Part shown: one piece after another, positions 1-11,329 of the stretch | Layout of the letters: the number at the start of each line of letters is the position of its first letter | Position numbering within the stretch: the stretch's first letter is position 1 | NCBI GenBank assembly: GCA_016802295.1 | Contig: JAESIW010000109.1 | Coordinates: forward strand, 168,989-232,988 | Source: Brachionus rotundiformis | Taxonomy: Eukaryota; Rotifera; Eurotatoria; Ploima; Brachionidae | DNA length: 64,000 bases | Direction: 5' to 3' | Made by a program: the position numbers and the translations under genes | The notes under the pieces: generated by a model | Database searches by the model: none | Told to the model about the DNA's origin: nothing | The model's input: the letters and a program-made list of their open reading frames with translations, nothing else

Positions 1-866
1 TCAATTAATTTTTTATTGTCTAAATAAATTTATTCTAAGTAATTAGTCAATTATTACTATGGCCAAGACGCTTTATTACTGCCTTTCCACTATAAAGATA
101 ACTTGAAGCCAATTTCCAACCTTTTTCACTATAATCAATACTATCAACAAATTTTTTGTCACTCAAGTTATCAATTGACCAGTGCCTTAACATATTTACA
201 GCATTTGACAGATAAACATTTACTGATATTATTAAAAATATTTCAGTTTGAAATTAATGAAATTTAGCAAAAAAAATTGTTTTGAACATGAACTAATTAT
301 TTTGTTGCATTACTAAATTTTTTTTTACAAAAAATAATTAAATTAGACATAAACTAATTATTTGAAAAATACAGATAATTATAATCCATTTCAAATATTA
401 TGCGATTATGTTTTTTGTATTCACTTATTTTAAGTCACTACACAGTAAACAAGAGCTGTTGTATTTTGAGACCTATCCAACAAAAATATAAAAAAAAATT
501 TGTCTCATTTTTGACACAAGTGTGAAAACCAACATTTAAATTTAAACAATTTTACATTAATATTACTACTAAAACTTACTGAAAAAATGGAAGTAAATAA
601 AAATGAAATACAATATTTAAATAGAGTTCTAAAGTATTTAAACAACGAAAAACCAAAAATAAATTTTAGCTAAGTAGATATTTCGCTATAATTATTTTTT
701 TAACATTCTCATCTAAATTAAAGACATAAATTTCAAACTTAGATCAATTACTGAATAAACTGTTAGACCGTTTTATAAGAACTTTTTATTAACTATGAAA
801 ATTTAAAATTTATACATTATTATTAAAAAATAATTAGATCATTTTTTGGTATAAATTAAAGAATAT

Positions 867-1011
867 AAGGAGAAAAATGGTCGACTTAGTCGACCTTAGC
901 CGATTAATAAAATTATTAGTTGAGTTGACTAAAAGTGCATTTTCTGAAAACTCTAATCGATTAGTCGAAAGAAAAGTTGACTTTAGCTTAGTCGACTAAC
1001 AACACTAACTT
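867..1011. repeat. Small palindromic element with GTCGACT arms (hAT-like MITE candidate)
   Basis: The segment carries repeated complementary words built on CGACTTAGTCGA, CGATTAGTCGA and CTTAGTCGACTAACAACAC. Its right end, read on the minus strand, starts TAGTGTTGTTAGTCGAC, which resembles the CAGTGTTG ends common in hAT elements. No open frame is present. A non-autonomous DNA element is inferred. The exact ends and target duplication could not be fixed. Confidence 0.4.
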
Positions 1012-3788
1012 TTGATACTTTGTATGTTTTATTAATAAATTCATTAGATCATACGAAATATACAATTTTGACTTTGACTTTATCCTTGATAAATATGTAA
1101 TTTTTATTCTCACTTAAACAATTTGATATCTCTATTAAAACACTCTATTAACACAATTTGATGATATTTTAGTCCGTAAATAGAGTATCTTTTGATGATG
1201 ACAAACTAAAAATTCACTTTTATTACTAGTAAAATCTATCAAAAAATTGTCATTCTTTAATTCATAGTTATAAAATCTGGCCAGTCTTTAAGTATAACAT
1301 GGTAATTATGGTCAATGGGTGCTTCATTCTCAGTAGTCGCACAGGCTCCCACAGCATCTTATTATTGACACACATTGACTCATTAATTTCGATTTCTTTT
1401 ATTACACAATTGTACAGTTTAAGTTTTGTTTCATTACTGTTGGTGGTTACTTGCCATCTGACCGAAGTCTAGCCAAGACACCTTTTACTTTTGAAGGTCT
1501 ATTCTTAATGTCCTTAGTTAAAAATATTTTGTATATTTGACTTGAATTTAAATTAATTTTTACGAAATTATATCTCATTTTTAAATAAATATTAATTTAA
1601 TAGGAAAAAATATTATTGAAAAATATATTTTTAGATAAATAAAGTTATATACTAATATGGTAAGAACAGTTTGCTTTGATAAATAGACAAGACATGGTTT
1701 CTCCAATCTACATTCTGTATTAAATAATGAAATACTGTACTGAATGTATGGTACTGCGAATCAATATAATGCTTATCAATAGAATTGATAATTGAGTTTA
1801 AAAAATGCTAGTAAACCCTCACTGAAACTTCTATGGTTTCTACAACAAAATCCTAAATATTAAATGCGTTGTTAACATTATTATTAGATTGATCTGAATT
1901 GGAATCTTTATAAGTATGCTAAATCTCTTAAAATAAAAGCTTATTATTTTTATGATTGTAAGAGATAATATTTAATACACGAAGCATTCTTTTTCTATAA
2001 GGCTATAAATTTTAAAAAAGTTTTTTATTTTGAGATCAGATTTAATTTTTTTGAATATATAAAAAAAAATGTTAATTTTACTTAATAAAAAAATAAGCAA
2101 CGCAAAAAAATAAATAAAGTTTAAAAGATAGCATAATGTTTGATAAGAATTTAGGATTAGCTGATTAGTAAAATGAATATTTAAATTTTTTTTAAATTTT
2201 AAATCAAATATTAATAAAATTTTATCAAAAACTGTATTTTTAGAACAACAGAAAAAGTTCATTTTAAAATATTTAATTTATCTTTAATCAATTTGCCAAG
2301 TGTAAGCTTGTACAACTAGAACTCTATCATTTTAGTTTTTTTAATAAATCAATTAATTTAGATGAACTAAAGCTATGCACTATTCTTATTACGCTATTTA
2401 TTATTAAGTTTTTTTCTGATTTTGAAAAAAGTTTTGAAGGTATCGGGTGTGCCAGAAAACAGATAAAAATTAATAATGATAACGCTTTAGACGCCTTGCT
2501 CACCCAATTACTAGTCAAAACCATTGAAGGAATTAAATAGTTTTTTATTTGGTAGAAAGAGATAATTGAAATATAAAGAAGGGTAGAAAAAAGCTCGAAG
2601 TTTAAAAATAAATTAAATTTTTGTTTAAATTGCAAATTATATTAAACTTTGTGCACTCCTCACAAGAAAATATTTATTTTTATTAAGCAATATTTAAGAA
2701 TCAGATCTTGTATATTGAAGATCATATTAGAACCAGAAGTAAGCAAATCACAGAATGGACAACTAGGCTTTTGGCGCACCACACTTACAAGTTTATTAAA
2801 AACAGACTAAACATAAATAAACTAATTAATTAGAAATAGCTCGTTTTGCCAAGCATGTGTTGTGGTATGTTATGTTGATAAATTAGAGCTTAATGCTAGC
2901 AAAACATTAAAAACATTCTTATATATCATATATCTAGCATGGAAAGGCATAACCACTAAAACAACAGGGAATAAATTAAATTCAATCCAAGCTCTATTAT
3001 AAAAATAAATTATTTTTCAGTTTAAATAGTTGTAGCATATGCCCATAAATATTATTTCTCAGCTAAATAAAGCATGTGATCTACCTAAACGAAAAGAACT
3101 CTAATATTTCTAGAAAGATTTGATCACTTATGCAAATTATGATATGTTGGATAATCTCGCTATTTCTCCATATAAAAATTTTGCCATGCATTAATGGACA
3201 AGAAAAAAGTATTTAATTTATTTTTTTGTTTGTAAAAAATGCTAAATTTAGATTTAAATTGGTTATTTAAAATTGAATAAGATTGTCATAACATTTTCGA
3301 GTTATTTTTTTTTTATTTTTTGTTTAAAACTAAAAAGAGAAAAATAAATAATTTTTATTCAATTAATTTTGTCTAAGAACATTTTAATTCTATTTTTTTC
3401 TGCATGATAAATTAGCTTCTATTTCAATTAACAAGTTTTTTTTCTTATTTTGGATTCTTTTTGACATCATGTGTCTAAAATTCGATCTTTTTTGATCATT
3501 ATTAATTTATTTGTATATCTGTACCGAGCTAAGGCTCCTACTATTTGACCATACACAACAAGACATAGTTAGGCCTAAACTCTTAATTTAATAATTATTA
3601 AATGGACTAGATTATATAAAAAATAAAAGCTAGTTTTAATTTAAAGATTTTATTAAAAGCAATCACAATCAGTGTAATGGTTGATAATATTTAAATTAAG
3701 ACTTGGGTCTAAAATGCTTAAGTGCAGCTCTCTCAGCAAGTTGGATGTCAAAAGGTCTCTGTTTAGGTGTCCAAAGTGTCAATACAAG

Positions 3789-4073
3789 ATTGTATTGATG
3801 TCCGTTCATCAAATTTTTAATTTGTATATAAACAAGTCTATTTTTTAAAATTGCAACTATTGTTGGTCGCATAGACACAAATTTCGTCTGCACGTACTGT
3901 TCTTTAATACATTAGGATCCGTTGGGATTATTTGAATTGTACTGATGTCTGCTCGTCCAATCATTTCAATTTGTATACAAACCCTTTTTTTTAAATTGCA
4001 ACTTTAATTCAGCACATGGACACAAAATTTGTCTGCGCACACTGTTCCTTTATGCATTAGGATTTGTTTAGAT
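3789..4073. repeat. Two-copy tandem repeat, unit about 140 bp
   Basis: Unit 1 (about 3789-3929) and unit 2 (about 3934-4073) align end to end with scattered mismatches. Shared words include CAATTTGTATA/TAATTTGTATA, AAATTGCAACT, GGACACAAA/AGACACAAA, and CATTAGGAT near the end of both. The divergence suggests an old duplication. A 65-codon frame across unit 1 on the minus strand is not convincing as a gene. Confidence 0.65.
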
Positions 4074-4299
4074 TTAAACTAGCTGTACAATTGGATTGGA
4101 TTAGCATATTTTTTTTCCATCAACTTGTCCGTTTGGTATTGATATGCTTTGTCTCTCTAAAATGGGAATGAAAAGCAAAAAATTTAGCTGTATACTTTAG
4201 CAAACCATGCTTCTAAAACATTTAAATTCCTTTGTTATATTTTCCATTGACTAAGCTTAGTTCTAATTGATTTAGATTTTAAGAGAAAAAATTTAAAAA

Positions 4300-5451
4300 A
4301 TGAATGTCGCTCGAGTTCACGACCAGTCCTATGTTACATTGGCCACTAATGAAAACTACGCTCTGGGCGCTCTCACTCTTGGTCAATCGTTGCGCAACAC
4401 AAACACCAACCGTTGCCTCTCGGTGCTCATAACCAGCGAGGTGCCATCTCCTCTCGTGTAAGTCCTGCCCAAGCCCACTGTTGGTAGGATTCTAAATTTT
4501 TCTTTCAGACAACAACTCAAAACTGTGTACGACCTGGTCGAGTTGGTCGACGTGCTTGACAGCAACGATTCGGCCAATCTAGCCTTGCTCAAGCGGCCAG
4601 AACTCGGCGTCACCTTCACCAAACTGCACTGTTGGCGCCTAGTTCAATTCAGCAAGTGTGTCTTCTTGGACTCGGACTGTCTCGTGGTGAAAAACTCGGA
4701 CGACTTGTTCAACCACGACGAGTTCACAGCGGTCAGCGACATCGGCTGGCCGGACTGCTTCAACTCCGGAGTCTTTGTCTTCCGGCCATCGTTGGACACC
4801 TACTCCCGCTTGCTTTCGTTCGCCGTCGAACAGGGCAGCTTCGACGGCGGCGACCAGGGTCTCTTGAACTCGTTCTTTCCCAACTGGAGCAGAGCCTCGT
4901 TTGTCTTCAACATGACCACAAACGCGTCCTACTCCTACGCCCCTGCTTACAAACAGTAGCCTCAATCTAACAAATAAACAAAGCCAATTAAGCTAATTAT
5001 TTCTTTTAGGTTCAAAGATAGTGTTCGGATAGTGCACTTTATTGGTGCACAAAAGCCGTGGTATCACACATACAATTTGGATAGTGGCTCTGTTATGGGC
5101 AATGTGACAGTACACGAGTCTGAGCTGATAAACCAATGGTGGAGAGTGTTCGCCGAGAGTGTTCTGCCGGCGCTCAATCAGGCCACAGTGGAGAGGATGA
5201 GCGTGCAGTTGGTGAGCCGCAGACCGGTGGTGGCGCAGCAACAGCAGCAGCAGGAGGAGGCGGGCGAGACGGCCGGCGCCGAGGTGTACCACGAGCCGGC
5301 GCCGACAGCCGTCACTGGACAAGTGATCGGCGGCGTAGAGGTCGGCTCCGAGCAGCACCAGCAAAAGTGGGAACACGGCCAAATAGAGTACACTGGTCGC
5401 GACGCCTTCTCCAACATCCAAGCTCACCTAGACGCTCAACTAAAAAAGTAA
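4300..5451 (+). CDS. GYG: Glycogenin (self-glucosylating primer of glycogen synthesis)
   Basis: Glycogenin is a GT8 glycosyltransferase that attaches glucose from UDP-glucose to its own tyrosine and so primes glycogen synthesis in the cytosol. Exons 4300-4457, 4509-4955 and 5010-5451 join in phase to 348 codons, close to the family's usual 330-350. Seen in the sequence are the metal-binding DSD at residues 107-109, NSGVFVF at 138, DGGDQG around 165-170 and VHFIGAQKPW in exon 3. YSYAPAY places the expected glucosylated tyrosine at 194. The start is the first ATG in frame with the GT8 N-terminus (YVTLATNENYALGA). The C-terminus has a Gln/Glu-rich linker before the final stop. The gene is far more GC-rich than its surroundings. 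A short decayed copy of exon 3 lies at 14881-14980. Confidence 0.95.
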
Positions 5452-6421
5452 ACCAACATCACCAAGAACAAAGCTTTGGTTTCTATCAAATAGAATTTGT
5501 TGTTTTGGATACATGCATATTTTAATTTGTTTGCCTTAGATGCCTCAATCTCTTTCCTTTATCGTTTATCTTATCTTTTCTTCTCAAACTCGACTATTGA
5601 CACTAGCACACCGATACTTAACTAGACTAAAACTTTAATTTTATTTTAAGTTTATATTTAATTTAAATTTTAGTTTAAAAAACTCAAAGTAAAATTTATA
5701 AATTATTTTTCTCTCTCTTTTTTTTTTTTGTCTTTTATGGCTTGTTTTTCGAATTAATTTATAAATAAAGATAGTTTTTTAAGCTTTTTTTCGTATTTGA
5801 TTTAATTGATTTTTAAATTTGAAAAAATTATAAACAAATGGTTTCGATTCTAAAAGAAATTTAATAAAATATGAATAAGACAATTTTTCAAATAGGTGAC
5901 ATTTTGCCAAATACAGTCTACCCTCGTTAGTCCGACTTGTTTGGTTCGTAAATATAATTTGGTTACAAATAAAATTGATGAGATTTAACTTTTTTAGCTC
6001 AATATCCACTACTTAATAACTATGATCCCAAGAGATATGAAGGTAAATTAATAAAAGTGTTACTTTTAATTCAATCTTAAATACTTAACAAAAGTATTTT
6101 GTCGAAACAATGATTTTTTAAAAAAATCCAAACAAATCCCAGGAGTCATAATCCTTTATTGGGTTGCCATTTAGTCATCGTTTCAAATTAAAAGAAAAAG
6201 ATGAATGAAAATTCGGCGATAGTCTAATAAGTGAACAAAAGTTCTAGAGATTGTTAAGCTTAGAAAGTTCACTAACTTGTGATCTTAAAAAAAAAGAATA
6301 GAAGCATAATTAAATGATCACTTTTTTTTTTGCTAGAAAAATAAGTGAACTTTTCAAAAACAAGTGAACTAAAAAAATAGCTTTTAATTAAATATGCCAA
6401 AACACCGAAATTAGCGGAGTC
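5452..6421. other. Intergenic, no gene seen
   Basis: This holds AT-rich 3' flank of glycogenin and 5' flank of the next gene. A 76-codon minus-strand frame at 5779-6009 has no features of a real protein. From about 6230 to 6375 the words AGTGAAC and GTTCACT recur; similar words in the opposite orientation follow the next gene at 7264-7340. Confidence 0.6.
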
Positions 6422-7168
6422 ATGTTAATTGGAGAATTTCAGAAAAAAGGTATTCTATCAAATCAAGGCTGTTACTTTTGTAACTCAAAACTCGAACTAG
6501 TTGGTAGAAAAAGAGATAAAAATAGCCGCGTGCAAGCATCGTTTAGGTGTACCAATACAGGCTGTCAAAAATTTCAAAGTGTTTATAGAAATTCTTTCTT
6601 TAGTTTATTTAAAACTCCGATGCTCTTGGTAGTTGAAATTATAAAATTGTGGTGTTCACAAATTACAATTTCAAAAGGATTAGATTTGTTAAAAATTAAT
6701 GAAAAAATAGATTCTAAATCATTAATTAAATTTGATGACGTAGAAGAAATCGATGAAGATGATAATAGAATAGATGTTAAAGATGATGATGATGATGAGT
6801 CAAAAGATGGTACATGGACTGATGAAGTTGTAAATCTATCTGAAACTATATTAGATCATGAATCAAAACCTACTAAACCGAACTCATTAGAGTCTAAAAT
6901 GAACTTGAAAGTGTCCGAAATGGTTAGCCGATTGAACGATATAAAGTTGACGGATGTTAAAAAATCTGCCATTGAACTGGAGAAAGAATGTTATATATAT
7001 CCAAAACCATCTTCTGATGCCACTGAAGCTGTCCACAAAGTTCTACGTTCTACGCCCGAACAGAGCAAAGTTTTGCGTACAATATGCCAAGAAAAAGGAA
7101 TAATTAAACATGTTCAAAATGAACGTGGCTTAATAATTCATATCTCAAAAATACATAAAAAAAAATAA
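6422..7168 (+). CDS. ISXO2/Merlin-like zinc-ribbon protein with acidic region (transposase-derived)
   Basis: This is a single-exon frame of 248 codons. Residues about 1-70 contain four cysteines as C-x2-C and C-x4-C, followed by RNSFFSLFKTP and a helical segment (EIIKLWCSQITISKGLDLL). This is the layout of the N-terminal zinc ribbon and helix of ISXO2-like (IS1595/Merlin) transposases. The DDE nuclease core that should follow is absent. Instead there is an Asp/Glu run (about residues 104-125) and a Lys-rich C-terminus with no known domain. GTTCACT/AGTGAAC words flank the gene on both sides. It may be a truncated transposase or a domesticated DNA-binding protein. The family resemblance is fairly clear; the function is unknown. 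Confidence 0.6.
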   Translation: MLIGEFQKKGILSNQGCYFCNSKLELVGRKRDKNSRVQASFRCTNTGCQKFQSVYRNSFFSLFKTPMLLVVEIIKLWCSQITISKGLDLLKINEKIDSKSLIKFDDVEEIDEDDNRIDVKDDDDDESKDGTWTDEVVNLSETILDHESKPTKPNSLESKMNLKVSEMVSRLNDIKLTDVKKSAIELEKECYIYPKPSSDATEAVHKVLRSTPEQSKVLRTICQEKGIIKHVQNERGLIIHISKIHKKK

Positions 7169-8794
7169 AATTAATTAATATTTATCGATTGACATATCTA
7201 ATATTATCATATCTAATTAAATCAATATTACAATTTAACTTTTTTTTTGATATAAAATTTATTAAATGAACTATGTTCACCAATTAAAAATTAGAAAGTT
7301 CACTTTTTTTCTTAGTTCATCAATTATTAAATGAACAGAATAATTTCTTGAAATTTTTAAGTAAAAGTTTTAAAATAATGATATAGAGTATTTTTTCTTT
7401 ATTAACTTCAGAATAATAAATATATTTTGTTGTAACACTCCCTCCAGCGGGTCCAGGTCTTCCGAGACCCTGTTGGATCTTTTCATATATATTTTTGCTC
7501 TCTTATTTTAAAAAAGCAGTTAGAGAAGAAGTGAAGCTTTTATTTTTCCTCCTTATCTCTATTATTTATTAATTTTTGCTAATTTTTATTATTATTATTT
7601 CTATCTCTCTATTATTTAGTAGCGCACGCTATTAAATTGGTATTATAAATAAAGACAACTCCAATTTTTTTTTTAAATTGCCCCCATTAAAATTCAATCT
7701 TTCTCATTTTTTCTATTTTTCTATAAGACAGCGGTATTATTGCTTTTTTTAATTCAAGTCGAATTAAATCTAACATTATATTAATTTTAAATTTTTCATT
7801 AATTTGTCATTAATTAATTAAATTTTTAGAGTTCGTTTATGCTCTGCTGAATAAATTTTAAAAATGATCTATCATAGAACAACAGCTTCAAATCAATTTA
7901 ACTCATATTCATATCCAGTGAACAATCAGTTGGACAAGCGCCATTAATACAAAATTTTTGTTTTTTTTTTAATTCAACTTCAATTTACAAGCATATACGA
8001 TTCAGGCGTCAATTTTAGCGACTGCTCAGTTTATATTTTATTTTGTTGATAAACCAAAATTAGAAGAAACCTTTATTTTTATTAAAAAAATTAATATGAA
8101 CTAAGAAGGATTTGCAAATTTGGGTAAAAAAACTACGGGGTTAGAGCTTTAGTAAAAATTTTGACGAAATTTTCTTGAGATGTTTTGAAAATTTTTGGAA
8201 AAATTTTTTTTTTTACAGGGAGTAGTTTTTGTCGAAGTCAAGTAATTTTAGTGCTGAAAATTATCATGAAAATTACTTTTAATTTATTCTTCTACAGTCA
8301 AAATCTAAAAAATTATATCTGTTTTCTTTTTAATACTGAAAATGAGTAAGCATTTTAATAAAATTCATTCAATGTTTCTGAGGTAACAAAAAATAGAAAT
8401 AAAAACGATTTTATTTGTTGTTTTTTTTTTTCAAAGCCTAAAACATCCTCAGAAATCTATAATGCAAAAAGGACCAACTTTTTGCTTTTAATGTGATCTA
8501 AACTTTGATTTAGAAACCTCTAGTTGAAATTAATGGTTAATGTGTGAGACTTGCCCCCTAACCCCATTTTTTATTGAAAAATACTAATCACAAGTAATAA
8601 AAAAGTTTTTGTTTTAATTTTTATTGTCATTTTAATCAGATTGGTGCAAAATATTAAAAAAGTGTTTTTTTTCTATTTTTATGTATTTTTTTTATTTTTT
8701 GTGGTTATTCTAATAAAATTGGGGTAGAAACTTGGCGTATTCTATTTTGTGTGGTTTCGATTTTAAATTTTATTCAAAAATGAACAATTGTTTT
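7169..8794. other. Intergenic, includes an LTR-like GC-richer segment
   Basis: Apart from the LTR-like stretch listed separately (7428 to about 7760), this is low-complexity AT-rich sequence with many homopolymer runs. I see no open frame of interest. Confidence 0.55.
7428..7760 (+). repeat. Possible solo LTR
   Basis: The segment opens with TGTTGTAACACTCCCTCC, a form typical of Ty3/Gypsy LTR starts, followed by an unusually GC-rich 40 bp. Further on it has an AATAAAGA polyadenylation-like signal near 7650. The 3' end and a target-site duplication were not found, so the LTR call is tentative. Confidence 0.3.
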
Positions 8795-9989
8795 TCAGGG
8801 TTTTTCAATCACTATACACTTTTGTTTAAATCCTTCCCCTGATAAAATACTTTTCACATGTTTAACACGATCTTCAATATCTTTAGTATGCGGTAAATTT
8901 TCTAGTAAATTTTTTAACTTTTCTTTTAAATACTCTAAAGCTTTAAATCTCAATTTACATTTATTTTTTAAAGACTCATAGAGATTATTTTGTAAGCTTC
9001 CTAAAGAGGAAACAATATATAATTTGAAATCAATTGAAGATAAATCTTGTTCTTTATGTTCAATTTTAGATCTTGCTAATTTTTCATTTGTAATCATTTT
9101 AAATTCGTTTTCTATTCGTATTTTCTCTTCTTTATCATTTTTCCCATTTAAGGACCGAATAAAATTTTCTTTTTCTTTACTTATGTGTGCTTTATATTCA
9201 GTATCAAAATTATCATATTTTTCTTCCAAAAAATTTTCCAAAATGTGAATGATTATATAAAAATGTTTTCCAATCGTTTCAATAAAATCTCTTTTGACAT
9301 CTGATTTTTTTATTTGAAATAAATAATTAGTTTTTTTTTCTGTATTTTTTTCATAAATTAATAAATCCCAAGCAATATTTTGGTCAGATTTAGGCCAAAT
9401 TATGTGGTAACCAATTTTTTCTATTATTTTTAAATTGTAATCTATTAAATAATTGTTTTTTTTTTATCATTATGTATCTCTTTGCTGTAATCAAAAAATT
9501 TAATCATACTATTAAGTACATCTTTTTTATTTTCATCTTTTAAAAGTCTCTTGATAAAATCTTATGATGATGATGATGTATATATTGTATCAAGTGTATC
9601 AATAGGTTGTTCATTAACGTTAAATAGTTTTATAATATTTTTTGCTAAGATTTCATAAGAACATGATTTATCTTGATCATTTTTTATTTCTATTTCATTA
9701 TAATCATCATATTGCAATACCAGAATATTTTTACCATTAACTGATGATGAATTTAATGTTAAGAAGTTGTGAGTGGTCATAATAACTTGTATATGCATTT
9801 TATCAACTAATTCTGTTTTTATAATTTTAATAAATATATCCACAAGATTAGCTTCACAGTGAGAATCAGGTTCATCTAATAGAAAAATTTGCTTTATTTT
9901 TAAATTTTCATTTTCGATTTTTATATTTTCTTTATCTTTAATTAATAAAATTAAATGTAAAATTAATCTCTCTCCTGGCGATAAATCTA
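8795..9989 (-). pseudogene. Broken ABC/AAA-type ATPase, C-terminal part
   Basis: Read on the minus strand from about 9989, the frame gives DLSPGERLIL (ABC signature-like), then FLLDEPDSHCEANLV (Walker B with its catalytic Glu), then VIMTTHNFLTL (switch histidine). This order is that of AAA_15/AAA_21-type ABC-fold ATPases. The frame meets a TAA at 9564-9562 just after a run of Ser codons, yet stays in the same frame beyond it (DFIKRLLKDENKK). It then breaks by one base in a run of ten A near 9455-9464. After the shift it runs openly to 8795 with a Lys/Glu-rich helical tail. The 5' edge abuts TTTTTAG, a possible splice acceptor, but no Walker A exon was found upstream. One nonsense codon plus one frameshift suggests a pseudogene; homopolymer sequencing error could explain the shift but not the stop. 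Confidence 0.7.
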
Positions 9990-11329
9990 AAAATTATACA
10001 ACAAATTCAAAAAGTGTCAAATTGACACAGTAATTCCTTAGAGATAGCCATCGGCTTTTTCATAACTTAAACATAAAAATAAAAGATATAAAAGAAAGCA
10101 ACAAACAATTATAATTTATCAACAAATATAATTTTATCTGCTTGGAAATTTACAATTGTAAATAAATATTTTTTTAGAATTTATTTTCTTTACAATCATT
10201 TTAAACAGGCTAAAAAAAGATCTTCAGAAACTTTAAACTTTAAAATTGCTAATAATTTTTATAGTTTTGATGTTGGTTAAAAAAGAACTCGTGGTAAACT
10301 AAACAAAAATTTTATTTAAATAGACTTTTGTATCATATATATTGGTTGATTTTATTATTATTATTTTTTGCTAATAAATCTTATTTTTTTGAATATTAGA
10401 CTTTATGATAAATTTTATATATTTAATATAGTAAATTTCACCCCATGAAAAATATATATATCAACAACCGCTAACCACCACATAGAGTGAGCGGGATATG
10501 TAACCGGTTTATAATAAAACAATATTTAATCTTTAAAAGCTTTATTTAAATAAATGAACGTTCTGAAGTTCTAAGAATCGAATTCTTATTTATACCTAAA
10601 TGGTCGTGTTAAGAACACGAGCTTATAATTAAGACAAGATGTGAGCTGAGTGGTAAATGTATTTGTCAGCATTTCGAAGCGTCTAACTTCTGAGATACAT
10701 GACAAGTATAATTCTCACTTGTCTTTGTGCATCAGTTAATAAGCTGATGAATAAGTGATAATTCACAGAATAAGTGGTAAGAGATACCGCAATAGAGGCC
10801 ATAATGAGACCCCAGCTAGACCACGCAGTGTAGATTTGGAATCCGATTTATTGGCATGATTTTCTTTCTTCTTTTCTAAAAAGTCATTAATTCAAATTAA
10901 CATTACCTGAATAGACCAAGCATGCCAAATATGATTAAATAAGATCATATCATAAGTAATTGTGTATTATAAAATTTAAATGTTGTCATTCAAATTTATA
11001 ATTACAGTAAATTCTCGAAACTTAGTACATGTAACTAAGTCGGATTTTTAATAAAGATGGTACTTGTTACATGTAACAACTTGAAAAATCCGATTTAGCT
11101 ACATGTCCTAAGTTTCGAGAATATACGGTAGCAATTTCTAGAAGGCTTAAATTTTTATAAATGTTAGTATTTATTAGTAATAATACTAGGATAAATATAA
11201 AATTATCAAGTTTTTATTGAAAAAAAACTTGATAATTTATAAAAAGAGAAGTATAATTTCACAATTAATATACCTATAAAATAATTTCCAATCTTATGAC
11301 AAATTATTTAATGAAAATATTTGCTAGAA
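9990..11329. other. Intergenic, with a MITE and an unidentified GC-richer segment
   Basis: The stretch holds a small Tc1-like fold-back element at 11003-11130. A more complex, GC-richer segment lies at about 10440-10870 (for example GTAACCGG, CGTGTTAAGAACACG and AGACCCCAGCTAGACC). That segment has no open frame and could be part of a solo LTR or a decayed gene. The remainder is AT-rich with no gene seen. Confidence 0.5.
11003..11130. mobile_element. Tc1/mariner-like MITE, 128 bp fold-back
   Basis: Terminal inverted repeats of more than 20 bp face each other: the left end reads TACAGTAAATTCTCGAAAC and the right end, on the minus strand, TACCGTATATTCTCGAAAC. A second inner pair, AAGTCGGATTTTT and AAAAATCCGATTT, extends the fold almost to the centre. 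The flanking TA at both ends fits the TA target of Tc1/mariner elements. There is no coding capacity. Confidence 0.75.

Larger units (their letters stand above)
1..4299. other. AT-rich intergenic DNA, no clear gene
   Basis: This stretch is very AT-rich and holds only short open frames with no recognisable domain. Two local structures are listed separately: a palindromic element near 867-1011 and a tandem repeat at 3789-4073. A plus-strand frame near 2330-2540 stays open for about 70 codons and reads moderately protein-like (for example DFEKSFEGIGCARKQ). It has no start, no partner exon and no family match, so I do not call it a gene. Confidence 0.6.

Noticed and set aside
1972..2635. Minus-strand frames of 96 and 102 codons
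   Set aside because: The first is low-complexity Phe/Ile/Lys-rich sequence expected by chance in AT-rich DNA. The second has no domain, and the opposite strand is equally open.
9563..9578. Microsatellite (ATG/TCA)n as a tandem repeat locus
   Set aside because: Only about four to five units. It is part of the Ser run in the broken ATPase.
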